A DNA stretch of 64,000 bases from Ralstonia wenshanensis. Its GTDB lineage: Bacteria > Pseudomonadota > Gammaproteobacteria > Burkholderiales > Burkholderiaceae. The stretch spans positions 1,488,001 to 1,552,000 of the forward strand of contig NZ_CP076413.1 of NCBI RefSeq assembly GCF_021173085.1. Direction: 5' to 3'. The position numbers and the translations under genes were made by a program. Within the stretch, counting starts at the first letter, position 1. Each line of letters opens with the position of its first letter. Positions 1 through 10,702 of this stretch are shown in pieces. Under the pieces are notes generated by a model. It saw only the letters and a program-made list of their open reading frames with translations, was not told the origin of the DNA and searched no databases.

Positions 1-13
1 CCACCGTTCAGAC

Positions 14-652
14 ATGACTTACGCCGTCAAGGAAATTTTCTACACGCTGCAAGGCGAGGGTGCCAACACCGGCCGCGCAGCCGTCTTCTGCCGCTTTGCC
101 GGCTGCAATCTCTGGAGTGGGCGCGAAGCCGATCGCGCCACCGCCGTCTGCCAGTTCTGTGACACCGACTTCGTCGGCACGGACGGCACGCAAGGCGGCA
201 AATACCCCACCGCCGACGCACTTGCCGATACCGTTGCAGCCGAATGGCCGGCCGACGCCACGGGCGGCAAACCGCTCGTCATCTGCACCGGCGGCGAGCC
301 GCTGCTGCAACTCGACACGCCGCTGATCGACGCGTTGCACGCACGCAGCTTCGAAATCGCCATCGAAACCAACGGCACCATCGCCGTGCCGGAAGGCATC
401 GACTGGGTGTGCGTGAGCCCCAAGATGGGCTCCGAACTCGTCGTCACGCGTGGCGACGAGCTGAAGGTGGTGATCCCGCAAGATGGGCAGAATCTCGACG
501 CATACGAACGGCTGGATTTCCAGCATTTCTTCCTGCAGGCCATGGACGGCCCGCTTGCCCGGCAGAATACGGCGGCAGCCGTTGCGCTGTGCCAGCGCCG
601 GCCGCGCTGGCGCCTGTCGCTGCAAACCCATAAGATGCTGGGCATCCGCTAA
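14..652 (+). CDS. queE: 7-carboxy-7-deazaguanine synthase QueE
   Basis: Radical SAM enzyme converting 6-carboxytetrahydropterin to 7-carboxy-7-deazaguanine, a step in making the queuosine/archaeosine precursor preQ0; cytoplasmic. The 212-residue product opens with the family segment YTLQGEGANTGR (10-21). The iron-sulfur ligands are C31, C46 and C49, giving CX14CX2C instead of the usual CX3CX2C; this insertion is known from Burkholderia-type QueE. TGGEPLLQ (92-99) is the SAM-binding GGE motif and LQTHK lies near the C-terminus. queD follows 77 bp downstream with no terminator between, so the two are probably co-transcribed. The ATG is 13 bp from the window edge; upstream partners such as queC cannot be seen. 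Confidence 0.95.
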   Translation: MTYAVKEIFYTLQGEGANTGRAAVFCRFAGCNLWSGREADRATAVCQFCDTDFVGTDGTQGGKYPTADALADTVAAEWPADATGGKPLVICTGGEPLLQLDTPLIDALHARSFEIAIETNGTIAVPEGIDWVCVSPKMGSELVVTRGDELKVVIPQDGQNLDAYERLDFQHFFLQAMDGPLARQNTAAAVALCQRRPRWRLSLQTHKMLGIR

Positions 653-729
653 GGCGGGCGCAGCACTTTGTCCCCGGTTTTCTGCCGGTTCCAGCCGTTT
701 CGCGGCGCCCGCTGCCGCCACCTTGCTCC

Positions 730-2697
<1,968 letters not shown>

Positions 2698-2729
2698 GCC
2701 CCCGGGCCATCCGGGTCACGTCCGGGTGG

Positions 2730-2735
2730 TAAAAT
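2730..2735 (+). promoter_or_regulatory. Candidate -10 element (TAAAAT) upstream of ybiT
   Basis: TAAAAT in the context GGTAAAATC lies 74 bp before the ybiT start, in the only non-coding DNA between ldcA and ybiT. No good -35 hexamer sits 16-18 bp upstream, so this is a weak prediction. Confidence 0.35.
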
Positions 2736-2808
2736 CTCAGGTTCCCCAAATGGCGACGGCCAAGTGCTTGCCGCGCCAGATCACCGCTTTCCAAATCAAG
2801 GTTTCAAC

Positions 2809-4431
2809 GTGCTTTCCACCGCCAACATCACCATGCAGTTCGGGCCCAAGCCCTTGTTCGAGAACATCTCGGTCAAGTTTGGCGAGGGCAATCGCTATGG
2901 CCTGATCGGCGCCAACGGCTGCGGCAAGTCGACCTTCATGAAGATCCTGGGCGGCGATCTGGAACCGAGCTCCGGCAACGTGATCCTGGAGCCAGGCGTG
3001 CGCCTGGGCAAGCTGCGCCAGGACCAGTTCGCCTACGAAGACATGCGCGTGCTGGACGTGGTGATGATGGGCCACACCGAAATGTGGGCCGCCGCGCAGG
3101 AGCGCGATGCCATCTACGCGAACCCGGAAGCGACCGACGACGACTACATGAAGGCCGCCGACCTGGAGGCCAAGTACGCCGAATACGACGGCTACACCGC
3201 CGAAGCGCGTGCCGGTGAACTGCTGATGGGCGTGGGCATTCCGACCGATCAGCACAACGGCACGATGAGCAACGTCGCGCCCGGCTGGAAGCTGCGCGTG
3301 CTGCTGGCACAGGCACTGTTCTCGAACCCGGACGTGCTGCTGCTGGACGAGCCGACCAACAACCTCGACATCAACACGATCCGCTGGCTGGAATCGGTGC
3401 TCAACGAGCGCAACTCCACCATGATCATCATCTCCCACGATCGCCACTTCCTGAACTCGGTCTGCACGCACATGGCCGACATGGACTACGGCACGCTCAA
3501 GGTCTACCCGGGCAACTACGACGACTACATGGAAGCCTCCCTGCAGGCGCGCGAACGCCTGCAGGCTGCCAACGCGCGGGCCAAGGAGCGCATCTCCGAC
3601 CTGCAGGACTTCGTGCGCCGCTTCTCGGCCAACAAGTCCAAGGCACGCCAGGCTACGTCGCGCCTGAAGATGATCGACAAGATCAAGGTGGAGGACATCA
3701 AACCGTCGTCGCGCCAGAACCCCTTCGTCCGTTTCGAGATGGAGAAGAAGCTGCACAACCTGGCGGTGGAAACCGAGAACGCGCGCAAGACATACGACCG
3801 CAAGATTTTCGATGGCCTGACCATGGCCGTGCGTGCGGGCGAGCGGATCGCCATCATCGGTGAGAACGGCGCGGGTAAGACCACGCTGCTGCGCTGCCTG
3901 CTGAACGGCGCCGTGAAGACCGGCGTGCAGCGCGGCATCGAGATCGACGGCGGCACCGTCAAGTGGGCCGAGAACGCCAATGTCGGCTACATGCCGCAGG
4001 ACACCTACGAAGAATTCCCCGAAGACCGCGACCTGATGGACTGGATGAGCCAGTGGACGCAGGCAGGTGACGATGACCAATCGCTGCGTGGCACGATGGG
4101 CCGCCTGCTGTTCTCGGCCGACGACATCAAGAAGAGCGTGAAGGTGCTTTCCGGTGGCGAGAAGGGCCGCATGATCTGGGGCAAGCTGATGCTGGGCCGT
4201 CACAACGTGCTGGCTCTGGACGAGCCGACCAACCACATGGACATGGAATCCATCGAGTCGCTGCAGATCGCGCTGGACAAGTTCGAAGGCACGCTGATCT
4301 TCGTGTCGCACGATCGCGAGTTGATTAGCGCCCTGGCCACGCGCGTAATCGAAGTGCGCCCGGACGGCACGCTCACCGACTACCTCGGCACCTACGACGA
4401 ATACCTGCAGAGCCAGGGCGTCGAAGTCTGA
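2809..4431 (+). CDS. ybiT: ABC-F family ATPase YbiT
   Basis: Soluble twin-nucleotide-binding-domain protein of the ABC-F class, which acts on the ribosome rather than in transport. The 540-residue product follows E. coli YbiT closely by eye ([17 protein letters not shown], the [13 protein letters not shown]alker A at 29-41, [16 protein letters not shown] signature, [12 protein letters not shown]alker B). A central linker follows, with conserved [13 protein letters not shown] and [13 protein letters not shown]. The second domain has [21 protein letters not shown] and [13 protein letters not shown] chose the GTG at 2809: it is preceded by AAGG 7 bp away and matches the start of the family. A GTG at 2764 would add 15 residues without homology. 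Confidence 0.93.
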   Translation: MLSTANITMQFGPKPLFENISVKFGEGNRYGLIGANGCGKSTFMKILGGDLEPSSGNVILEPGVRLGKLRQDQFAYEDMRVLDVVMMGHTEMWAAAQERDAIYANPEATDDDYMKAADLEAKYAEYDGYTAEARAGELLMGVGIPTDQHNGTMSNVAPGWKLRVLLAQALFSNPDVLLLDEPTNNLDINTIRWLESVLNERNSTMIIISHDRHFLNSVCTHMADMDYGTLKVYPGNYDDYMEASLQARERLQAANARAKERISDLQDFVRRFSANKSKARQATSRLKMIDKIKVEDIKPSSRQNPFVRFEMEKKLHNLAVETENARKTYDRKIFDGLTMAVRAGERIAIIGENGAGKTTLLRCLLNGAVKTGVQRGIEIDGGTVKWAENANVGYMPQDTYEEFPEDRDLMDWMSQWTQAGDDDQSLRGTMGRLLFSADDIKKSVKVLSGGEKGRMIWGKLMLGRHNVLALDEPTNHMDMESIESLQIALDKFEGTLIFVSHDRELISALATRVIEVRPDGTLTDYLGTYDEYLQSQGVEV

Positions 4432-4455
4432 GCGCCGATCCTCTGCCGTCACGAA

Positions 4456-4483
4456 AGGGCCGCCGATGTGCGGCCTCTTTTTT
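4456..4483 (+). terminator. Rho-independent terminator of ybiT
   Basis: Stem GGGCCGC / GCGGCCT around the loop CGATGT, followed by CTTTTTTT, 25 bp after the ybiT stop. A very similar hairpin occurs again at 5370-5402 after the next gene. Confidence 0.85.
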
Positions 4484-4657
4484 GGCGGCGGGCTTTGCAA
4501 GGCGAACACACGTTGTCCGATCCTGATCGGCGCTTCGCGCGCCGCTCGCCAAGGCTGCGTTGACAGTACCTCCTCCCGATTCCAGAATGCCTTGGGCGAA
4601 CGCCGCACCTGCATGCGTGCCGTTGCGTTCTGCACCAGCAAAGAACAATCAAAACAT

Positions 4658-5296
4658 ATGAGGAGACTGACGTTGAAAAACGTACTGACATTACTGTCGA
4701 CAGCCGCATTGGTGCTGATGACGTCTGCACACGCAGCCGGGCGCCTGCCAACCATTCCGCCGGACAAATACGACGCCGAACAGGCCAAGGCAGCGCAAGA
4801 CTTCCAGGCTGCGCGCAAGGTGCCTGTATTCGGCCCGTTCGAGCCCCTGATGCATAGCCCGGAGGTGATGAGCCAGACCCGCGCCATGGGCGACTATCTG
4901 CGATATCACTCCGCCATCGGCAACACGCTGAGCGAGTTGGTCATCCTCGTCACCGCGCGGGAATGGAGCCAGGATTACGAGTGGTACGTGCACCATCCGA
5001 TCGCCCTGAAGGCCGGCATCAAACCCGGTATTGCCGATGCGATTGCCGATGGCCGCCGCCCCACCGGGATGAGTGAGGACGAGGAGATCGTCTATGACTT
5101 CACGACCGAACTGATCCGCAACAAGCGCGTGGGCGACGGCACCTATGCACGGGCGGAAAAGCGCTTCGGCAATAAGGGCATCGTAGACATGACCGGTATC
5201 TGCGGTTACTACACGCTGCTCGCCATGGAAATGAACGTGGCGCAGTATCCGGTGCCGAAAAATGCCGCCAAGCTCGCGCGTTTCCCCGAGCCCTGA
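4658..5296 (+). CDS. Exported carboxymuconolactone decarboxylase-family protein
   Basis: 212 residues with an N-terminal signal peptide (basic n-region, hydrophobic core LLSTAALVLMTSA, cleavage near AHA-AG). The mature part is an AhpD/CMD-like helical domain: a segment around VILVTAREWSQDYEWYVHH matches the family's helix with the proton-relay His, but the CxxC redox pair of AhpD is missing, so peroxidase activity is doubtful. Substrate unknown. Start: the ATG at 4658 lacks a ribosome site, while AGGAG at 4661-4665 sits 7 bp before an in-frame TTG at 4673, which may be the true start (207 residues). The gene stands alone, flanked by two similar terminators. Confidence 0.75.
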   Translation: MRRLTLKNVLTLLSTAALVLMTSAHAAGRLPTIPPDKYDAEQAKAAQDFQAARKVPVFGPFEPLMHSPEVMSQTRAMGDYLRYHSAIGNTLSELVILVTAREWSQDYEWYVHHPIALKAGIKPGIADAIADGRRPTGMSEDEEIVYDFTTELIRNKRVGDGTYARAEKRFGNKGIVDMTGICGYYTLLAMEMNVAQYPVPKNAAKLARFPEP

Positions 5297-5369
5297 CAGC
5301 CGTGCTGCCGAGCGAGGATTACGCGCAGCTTGATGCTGCGCATGGTTAGCATCGATTCTTCGCCGTGAT

Positions 5370-5402
5370 CAAGGGGCCGCCTATGTGCGGCCCTTTGCTT
5401 TT
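5370..5402 (+). terminator. Rho-independent terminator after the CMD-family gene
   Basis: AAGGGGCCGC and GCGGCCCTTT pair around the loop CTATGT, followed by GCTTTTG, about 75 bp after the stop. The core GGGCCGCCNATGTGCGGCC is shared with the ybiT terminator. Confidence 0.75.
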
Positions 5403-5616
5403 GGTATTCACCGCAAGCGGCGGACGCGCCACCAAGGTCGGCCAGTTATGAAAAAACCGACTGGATTCCATGATTTTTTATCGCTATCGGAATTCATTGC
5501 CGTCGCTACACTGGGGCTGCATATCACAGTGAACAAGCCGAGAGCTGCGGACCAGGCGCCGCGCGTCACACCAAGAAGCGCCAAACGCAGGCCCGGCGAA
5601 GTACCCAGGAGACGAG
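5403..5616 (+). other. Non-coding leader region upstream of the CoA-transferase
   Basis: With the terminator just before it, this makes a gap of about 320 bp between genes. It includes a short AT-richer part (about 5448-5530) that probably holds the promoter, though I cannot fix -35/-10 boxes. A 59-codon reading frame from 5448 has no family features and overlaps the next gene; I do not call it. AGGAGA just before 5617 is a good ribosome site for the following gene. Confidence 0.4.
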
Positions 5617-7164
5617 ATGACCTCTGATATTGGCGGCCGCATTCGGTTGCAATCCCTGCTGGACAAAGTGGTGTCTGCGGACGAAGCCGCAGCCCTGATC
5701 CGCGATGGCATGACGGTCGGCATGAGCGGTTTCACCCGTGCCGGCGACTGCAAGGCCGTGCCGTTTGCCCTGGCCCGACGTGCTGCGCACGAGCCGCTGC
5801 GCATTACCCTGATGACTGGCGCATCACTGGGCAACGACATCGACAAGGTGTTGGCCGAAGCCGATGTGATCGCCCGCCGCCTGCCGTTCCAGGCCGATGC
5901 CACCTTGCGACGCAAGATCAACGCAGGCGAGGTCATGTTCATTGACCAGCACTTGTCGGAAACCGTCGAGCAACTGCGTTCGCGGCAGATTGCACCGCTG
6001 GATGTGGCGGTTGTTGAAGCCACGGCCATCACCGAGAACGGCGGCATCGTGCCGACCACGTCGGTAGGCAATTCCGCCAGCTTTGCGGTGCTGGCGAAAC
6101 AGGTGATTGTCGAGATCAACCTGAACATGCCCGCCAATCTGGAAGGGCTGCACGATATCTTCTTCCCGGTGCAGCGGCCGCACCGTCAGCCGATTCCGCT
6201 CATTGCACCGGAGCAGCGCATCGGCCTGCCGTATATCCCGATCGATCCGCGCAAGATTGCTGCCATCGTCATCACGGGGCAGGACGACAGCCCGTCCAAC
6301 GTGCTGCCGCCCGATGTGGAGACCAACGCCATCGCCGGGCATCTGAACGCATTCCTGGCGCGAGAGGTTCGCACCGGCCGTCTTTCGCCCACGCTGCAGC
6401 CGCTGCAGGCGGGTATCGGGACGATTTCCAACGCGGTCCTGCATGGCTTCATCGACTCGCCGTTCCATGACCTCAAGATGTATTCGGAGGTGCTGCAGGA
6501 CAGCTCCATCGAGCTGCTCGACTCGGGCAAGCTGGCGTTTGCCTCGGCTTCGTCGATCACGCTGTCCCGCCCGGTGTACAAGCGGTTCCTGACAGAACTG
6601 GAGCGCTACAAGTCGCGGGTGGTGTTGCGGCCGCAGGAGATCAGCAACCACCCGGAGGTGATCCGCCGGCTGGGTCTGATCACCATCAATACCGCGCTGG
6701 AATGCGACATTTACGGCAACGTGAATTCGACGCACGTAGGCGGCACGCACATGATGAACGGCATCGGCGGCTCGGGCGACTTTGCGCGCAATGCGCATCT
6801 GTCGGTCTTCGTGACCAAGTCATTGGCCAAGGACGGCGACATCTCGAGCATCGTCCCGATGGTCTCGCATGTGGACCACACCGAGCACGACGTCGACATC
6901 ATCGTCACCGAACATGGCTTGGCCGACTTGCGCGGGCTGGCGCCGCGCGAGCGTGCCGTGCAGATCATCAGCAACTGTGCGGACCCCCGCTACCGCGAGC
7001 TGCTGCGCGACTACGTTGTGCGCGCGCAGCGGCGCGGCGGACATACCCCGCATCTGCTGGAAGAGGCGCTGGCCTGGCATGTCCGCTTCCGCGATGAGGG
7101 CTCGATGGCTCCGGCGGGGTTCACGGAAGAAGGCGTGCTCCCGGAACCTGCATTGAGCGCTTGA
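5617..7164 (+). CDS. Acetyl-CoA hydrolase/transferase family protein, succinyl-CoA:acetate CoA-transferase type
   Basis: Class I CoA-transferase of 515 residues, the size of AarC/SucC-type succinyl-CoA:acetate CoA-transferases. Sequence landmarks are GIGTISNAVL (oxyanion loop, about 267-276), MYSEVLQD with E291 at the position of the covalent catalytic glutamate, SNHPEVIRRL (343-352), and the C-terminal block CDIYGNVNSTHVGG then MNGIGGSGDF. It would move CoA between succinyl-CoA and acetate (or propionate), or act as a hydrolase; sequence alone does not decide. AGGAGA lies 6 bp before the ATG. The LysR gene downstream converges on it and need not be its regulator. Confidence 0.88.
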   Translation: MTSDIGGRIRLQSLLDKVVSADEAAALIRDGMTVGMSGFTRAGDCKAVPFALARRAAHEPLRITLMTGASLGNDIDKVLAEADVIARRLPFQADATLRRKINAGEVMFIDQHLSETVEQLRSRQIAPLDVAVVEATAITENGGIVPTTSVGNSASFAVLAKQVIVEINLNMPANLEGLHDIFFPVQRPHRQPIPLIAPEQRIGLPYIPIDPRKIAAIVITGQDDSPSNVLPPDVETNAIAGHLNAFLAREVRTGRLSPTLQPLQAGIGTISNAVLHGFIDSPFHDLKMYSEVLQDSSIELLDSGKLAFASASSITLSRPVYKRFLTELERYKSRVVLRPQEISNHPEVIRRLGLITINTALECDIYGNVNSTHVGGTHMMNGIGGSGDFARNAHLSVFVTKSLAKDGDISSIVPMVSHVDHTEHDVDIIVTEHGLADLRGLAPRERAVQIISNCADPRYRELLRDYVVRAQRRGGHTPHLLEEALAWHVRFRDEGSMAPAGFTEEGVLPEPALSA

Positions 7165-7181
7165 TGGGTGGGCGCCGCTGC

Positions 7182-8075
7182 TCAGGCGCCCAGCACTTCC
7201 TCGCACGTCGCAAGCCACGCGCGAGCGGCGTGGGACAGGTACCGGCCCGGCGACCACAGGTGCGCAAGCGCCCAATCCATGTCGGGAGCGGTCAGGCGTG
7301 CCACGGCCAGCTTGTCGCGGTTGGCAAGGTTGGCCACCAGCGGCTGTGGCAAAAACGTCGTGCCCAGTCCCGCAGCCGCCATCGAGGCGAGGAATTCCCA
7401 GTGCCCGCTCTGCGCGGCGATGTGCGGCTCGATGCGGGCTTCGAGAAACGCTTGGCGCAGCTTGCGCGTGAGGGAGAAATCCTCGGCCAGCAATAGCAGC
7501 GGCTCGTCACGCAGCGCCGAGAGGCTGACGGTCTTGCCCTTGGCCCATTTCGCCTTGCGCGGTCCCACCACCCAGATCGGATACTTTGCAAACTGCCGCG
7601 TAGCTAGTTCGAGGCCGCTGTCGCCGGGCAGAACCGTGGCGCCGACCTCCAGTTCGCCGTTGGCTACCTGTTGTTCCACCGTCTTGCCGCCGTACTCGGC
7701 CAGGTTCAGCGCCAGGTTGGGATAACGCTGCCGAAATGCGCTGACGACGGGCGAGAAGAACAGGTTCACCATCGGCGGGATGCCGACCGTGAGTTCGCCC
7801 CGCCCAAGCGAAGACAGGTCAGCCACTTCAAGCGTCAGCCTGTGCACCACGCCGAGCGTTTCCTGGCCGCGCGCATACACGACACGGCCCACGTCGGTGA
7901 GCCGCACCTGCCTGCCTTCGCGGATCAGCAGCGGCTGGCCAACCTCGTTTTCCAACTGACGCACCATCTTGCTGATGGTGGACTGTGTGACCGAGAGCGA
8001 ACTCGCTGCCTGCGTGAAGCTCTGCAGCCGCGCGGTTTCAACGAAGTAACGAAGGGCTCGGATATCGATGGGCAT
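7182..8075 (-). CDS. LysR-family transcriptional regulator
   Basis: 297 residues: an N-terminal winged helix (LRYFVETARLQSFTQAASSLSVTQSTISKMVRQLE) and a C-terminal periplasmic-binding-like effector domain (from about residue 80). I chose the ATG at 8075 because AGAGGA lies 6 bp upstream and the protein then begins in the family manner, MPIDIRALRYF; a start at 8117 adds 14 unconserved residues. It converges with the CoA-transferase gene, and its other neighbour is also on the minus strand, so there is no divergent partner from which to guess the target. The inducer is unknown. Confidence 0.88.
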   Translation of the reverse strand: MPIDIRALRYFVETARLQSFTQAASSLSVTQSTISKMVRQLENEVGQPLLIREGRQVRLTDVGRVVYARGQETLGVVHRLTLEVADLSSLGRGELTVGIPPMVNLFFSPVVSAFRQRYPNLALNLAEYGGKTVEQQVANGELEVGATVLPGDSGLELATRQFAKYPIWVVGPRKAKWAKGKTVSLSALRDEPLLLLAEDFSLTRKLRQAFLEARIEPHIAAQSGHWEFLASMAAAGLGTTFLPQPLVANLANRDKLAVARLTAPDMDWALAHLWSPGRYLSHAARAWLATCEEVLGA

Positions 8076-8190
8076 GGGCCGTCCTCTGCCATGAAGCACG
8101 CGAATGGGATTCGCCATGGTAATGAAGTTTTCCCATTCTGCGATGCGGCGGTCTCAAGATCCGCCGGACGCTCGCATTCAACGGCGCTCG

Positions 8191-8219
8191 AAAAAAAGGC
8201 GGTTCACGCGACCGCCTTT
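8191..8219 (-). terminator. Rho-independent terminator of the 8244-8780 gene
   Basis: On the minus strand the stem AGGCGGT / ACCGCCT with a 7-nt loop is followed by a run of seven T (A-run at 8191-8197 on the plus strand), 25 bp after the stop of the hypothetical gene. Confidence 0.8.
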
Positions 8220-8243
8220 CATGCAAGCCACGACGTCCTGCCG

Positions 8244-8780
8244 TCAGCCGGTGGCCTCGTCGATCAGCAGATCGAGCTGGGCGATCACGTTGCTGGTGTC
8301 GGGCTCGCCGCGCGTTTTGCTCAGTGCGGTCTTGAGCGTGTCGCGCAGGGCGACAAGTTCGGCGATGTTGCCCGCTTTCTCCACTTTCATCTCAAGCAGA
8401 TAGCCGCGCAGGCCAAGATACCGGCTGATGGTTTCGGTATAGAAGCGGTAGAGGCGTTGATAGCCTTCGGCGGCCGGCTCCTTTGAAGTGGTTGCCTGTG
8501 CGGCGGCCGTCGTCGGTGGCACAGCCGCAGCCGCATTCGCCGGTTCAGCCTTTGCCGTAGTCGCCCCCGCCGCGTGCGGGCGGATATAACCGCCGGTCTC
8601 CAGCTCGCCGAACACGGCTTGCGTCATGCCCAGGGGTTGCAGCTGGACGAGGATGTCGTCGCAGGTTTTTTCGCCGTTGATCATCAGAAGGACCGCGCGG
8701 TGACGCTGGTCGAGGTGATTCGCACGTGTGCGGATCTCGTCCTGACCTTTTTCGGTCTTCTGGTAGATGGTGGTGGTCAT
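8244..8780 (-). CDS. Conserved hypothetical protein, linker-separated two-domain
   Basis: 178 residues, no family I can name. The first 70 residues look like a small winged-helix-like or regulatory fold (NHLDQRHRAVLLMINGEKT, then VFGELETGGYI); residues 71-105 are a low-complexity Ala/Thr/Pro linker. The C-terminal 70 residues are predicted helical (YRFYTETISRYLGLRGYLLEMKVEKAGN). No signal peptide or membrane segment. It is transcribed alone on the minus strand with its own terminator and is divergent from the aldehyde dehydrogenase gene 151 bp away. Function unknown. Confidence 0.75.
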   Translation of the reverse strand: MTTTIYQKTEKGQDEIRTRANHLDQRHRAVLLMINGEKTCDDILVQLQPLGMTQAVFGELETGGYIRPHAAGATTAKAEPANAAAAVPPTTAAAQATTSKEPAAEGYQRLYRFYTETISRYLGLRGYLLEMKVEKAGNIAELVALRDTLKTALSKTRGEPDTSNVIAQLDLLIDEATG

Positions 8781-8931
8781 GCTGTCTCCCTCGGCCGGCG
8801 CGTCTGCAGCGCGCGCTCTGCTGGCTCTACAATAGACCGATCATAACCGCCCGGGGGCGACGTGGGCCTCAGTCGCAACCCGGATAGCACAACGCGCAAA
8901 TCGCGCATCCACCAGAGCGAGACGACCAACG

Positions 8932-10368
8932 ATGCAGCAACGCGACAAGCTTTTCATCAATGGCAAGTGGGTGGCGCCCCAAGGCAAGGGCGTCATTGAA
9001 GTGATTCATTCGGCCACTGAAGCGGTGATGGGCACCATTCCCGAAGGCAGCGCGGCCGATGCGGAAGCCGCCGTGGCAGCGGCCCGCGCCGCATTTGATG
9101 ACTGGGCTGCCACGCCCGTGGCCAAGCGCGCCGAATACATCCAGAAGATTGCCGACGGCCTGCAGGCCCGCAGCGAAGAGCTGGCGCAGTTGATTGCCGG
9201 CGAAGTCGGCATGCCGATCAAGCTGGCGCGCGCCATCCAGGTGGGTGGCCCCATCTATAACTGGGGCAATTTCGCCAAGCTGCTCAGCACGTTTGAATTT
9301 GAAGAGCACGTTGGCAACTCGCTGGTGGTGCGTGAGCCGGTGGGCGTGGTGGGTGCCATCACGCCATGGAACTACCCGCTCAACCAGATCACGCTGAAGG
9401 TTGCGCCCGCGCTGGCGGCCGGCTGCACGGTGGTGCTCAAGCCGTCGGAAGTGGCGCCGCTCAACGCCTTCGTGCTGGCGGAAGTCATTGAAGAAGCCGG
9501 GCTGCCGCCGGGCGTGTTCAACCTTGTCACCGGCTATGGCCCGGTGGTGGGCGAGGTGCTGGCAAGTGATCCGGATGTCGACATGGTGTCGTTCACGGGC
9601 TCGACGCGTGCAGGCAAGCGTGTGGCGGAACTGGCATCGCAGTCGGTCAAGCGCGTGGCGCTGGAGTTGGGCGGCAAGTCGGCGTCGGTGATCCTGGATG
9701 ATGCGGACCTGGCATCGGCGGTAAAGGGCACGTTGTCGGCGTGCTTCCTGAACTCTGGGCAAACGTGCTCGGCGCACACACGCATGCTGGTGCCGCGCGC
9801 GAAGTACGAAGAGGTGAAGGCGCTGGCCGCGCAGTTTGCCGCCGCCTACGTGCCGGGTGATCCGGCGCAGGAAACCACGCGCCTGGGGCCGCTCATCTCG
9901 GCCGTGCAGCGCGACCGCGTGCTTGGCTACATCCGCAAGGGCCTGGAAGAGGGCGCCGAACTCATTACCGGCGGCGCCGACACGCCGGAAGGCCTGTCCA
10001 CCGGCTTCTTCGTCAAGCCGACGGTGCTCGGCAACGTCAAGACGACCGACACCGTGGCGCGCGAAGAAATCTTCGGCCCCGTGCTCACCGTGATCTGCTA
10101 CGACGACGAGGAAGAGGCCGTCCGCATTGCCAACGACAGCATCTACGGCCTGGGCGGCGGTGTGTGGTCGGGCGATGAGGCGCGGGCGATTCGTGTGGCG
10201 CGGCGCATCCGCACGGGCCAGGTCAACATCAACGGCGGGCCGTTTAACATGCAGGCGCCGTTTGGCGGCTACAAGCAGTCCGGCCACGGGCGCGAGAACG
10301 GCAAGTACGGCCTGGAGGAGTTCCTGGAGTACAAGGCGATGCAGCTCAATCCTGCGAAGACGGCCTGA
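8932..10368 (+). CDS. NAD(P)-dependent aldehyde dehydrogenase
   Basis: 478 residues of the ALDH superfamily. N147 in ITPWNYPL stabilises the oxyanion, K170 and E173 lie in [10 protein letters not shown] (cofactor ribose), FTGST (221-225) is the Rossmann turn, E245 in LELGGKS is the general base, and C279 in [11 protein letters not shown] is the nucleophile. The C-terminal EEIFGPVL and [14 protein letters not shown] motifs are complete. It resembles the broad-specificity group acting on short aliphatic or aromatic aldehydes; substrate cannot be fixed. It is a single-gene unit: divergent neighbour upstream and a bidirectional terminator downstream. Confidence 0.9.
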   Translation: MQQRDKLFINGKWVAPQGKGVIEVIHSATEAVMGTIPEGSAADAEAAVAAARAAFDDWAATPVAKRAEYIQKIADGLQARSEELAQLIAGEVGMPIKLARAIQVGGPIYNWGNFAKLLSTFEFEEHVGNSLVVREPVGVVGAITPWNYPLNQITLKVAPALAAGCTVVLKPSEVAPLNAFVLAEVIEEAGLPPGVFNLVTGYGPVVGEVLASDPDVDMVSFTGSTRAGKRVAELASQSVKRVALELGGKSASVILDDADLASAVKGTLSACFLNSGQTCSAHTRMLVPRAKYEEVKALAAQFAAAYVPGDPAQETTRLGPLISAVQRDRVLGYIRKGLEEGAELITGGADTPEGLSTGFFVKPTVLGNVKTTDTVAREEIFGPVLTVICYDDEEEAVRIANDSIYGLGGGVWSGDEARAIRVARRIRTGQVNINGGPFNMQAPFGGYKQSGHGRENGKYGLEEFLEYKAMQLNPAKTA

Positions 10369-10392
10369 TCGGCTGGGCGTACCGCACCAATG

Positions 10393-10419
10393 AAAAACCC
10401 GGCTTCTGCCGGGTTTTTT
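10393..10419. terminator. Bidirectional terminator between convergent genes
   Basis: AAAAACCCGGC-TTCT-GCCGGGTTTTTT: perfect stem with A-run on one side and T-run on the other, so it can serve the aldehyde dehydrogenase gene (+) and the DUF1289 gene (-), which converge here. Confidence 0.9.
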
Positions 10420-10436
10420 GTGTTTGACGCTTGCGC

Positions 10437-10697
10437 CTACTTGCGGCTGCCATCGGGGTTGTAGCCCTGGGCCGTGCCTTCGGCCAGGATGCGCGTCCAG
10501 ACCGTGTTGCGCTCTTCGTCCGTCATGAACACCCAGTTGCTGACCTCAAGCTGTGTGCGCCCGCAGCCTTGGCAGACCTCGTCGAAGAGCGTCGAGCAGA
10601 TGCCGATGCAGGGACTGTCTGGGCGGCCCAGCAGGGTGCTGTCGGAAGCACTGGTTGCGTCGTCTGGCATGGGGCTGAATGCGGTCGATTCGGTCAT
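10437..10697 (-). CDS. DUF1289 domain protein (small cysteine-motif protein)
   Basis: 86 residues. The core SPCIGICSTLFDEVCQGCGR followed by T, a conserved Glu and a Trp is the DUF1289 signature, with four cysteines that may bind a metal or Fe-S cluster. The N-terminal 28 residues are Ser/Thr/Asp-rich and variable. The gene starts 5 bp after the end of the GH15 gene on the same strand and probably shares its transcript. Function unknown in this family. Confidence 0.85.
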   Translation of the reverse strand: MTESTAFSPMPDDATSASDSTLLGRPDSPCIGICSTLFDEVCQGCGRTQLEVSNWVFMTDEERNTVWTRILAEGTAQGYNPDGSRK

Positions 10698-10702
10698 GGC
10701 CG

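Noticed and set aside
2737-4887. A 716-codon open frame on the minus strand, antisense to ybiT
   Set aside because: Shadow of ybiT and of the gene after it; no motifs, histidine- and valine-rich, while ybiT is unmistakable.
5448-5627. A 59-codon plus-strand frame starting MKKPTGFHDF
   Set aside because: No ribosome site, no family, overlaps the CoA-transferase start by 11 bp; its location suggests leader or promoter DNA.
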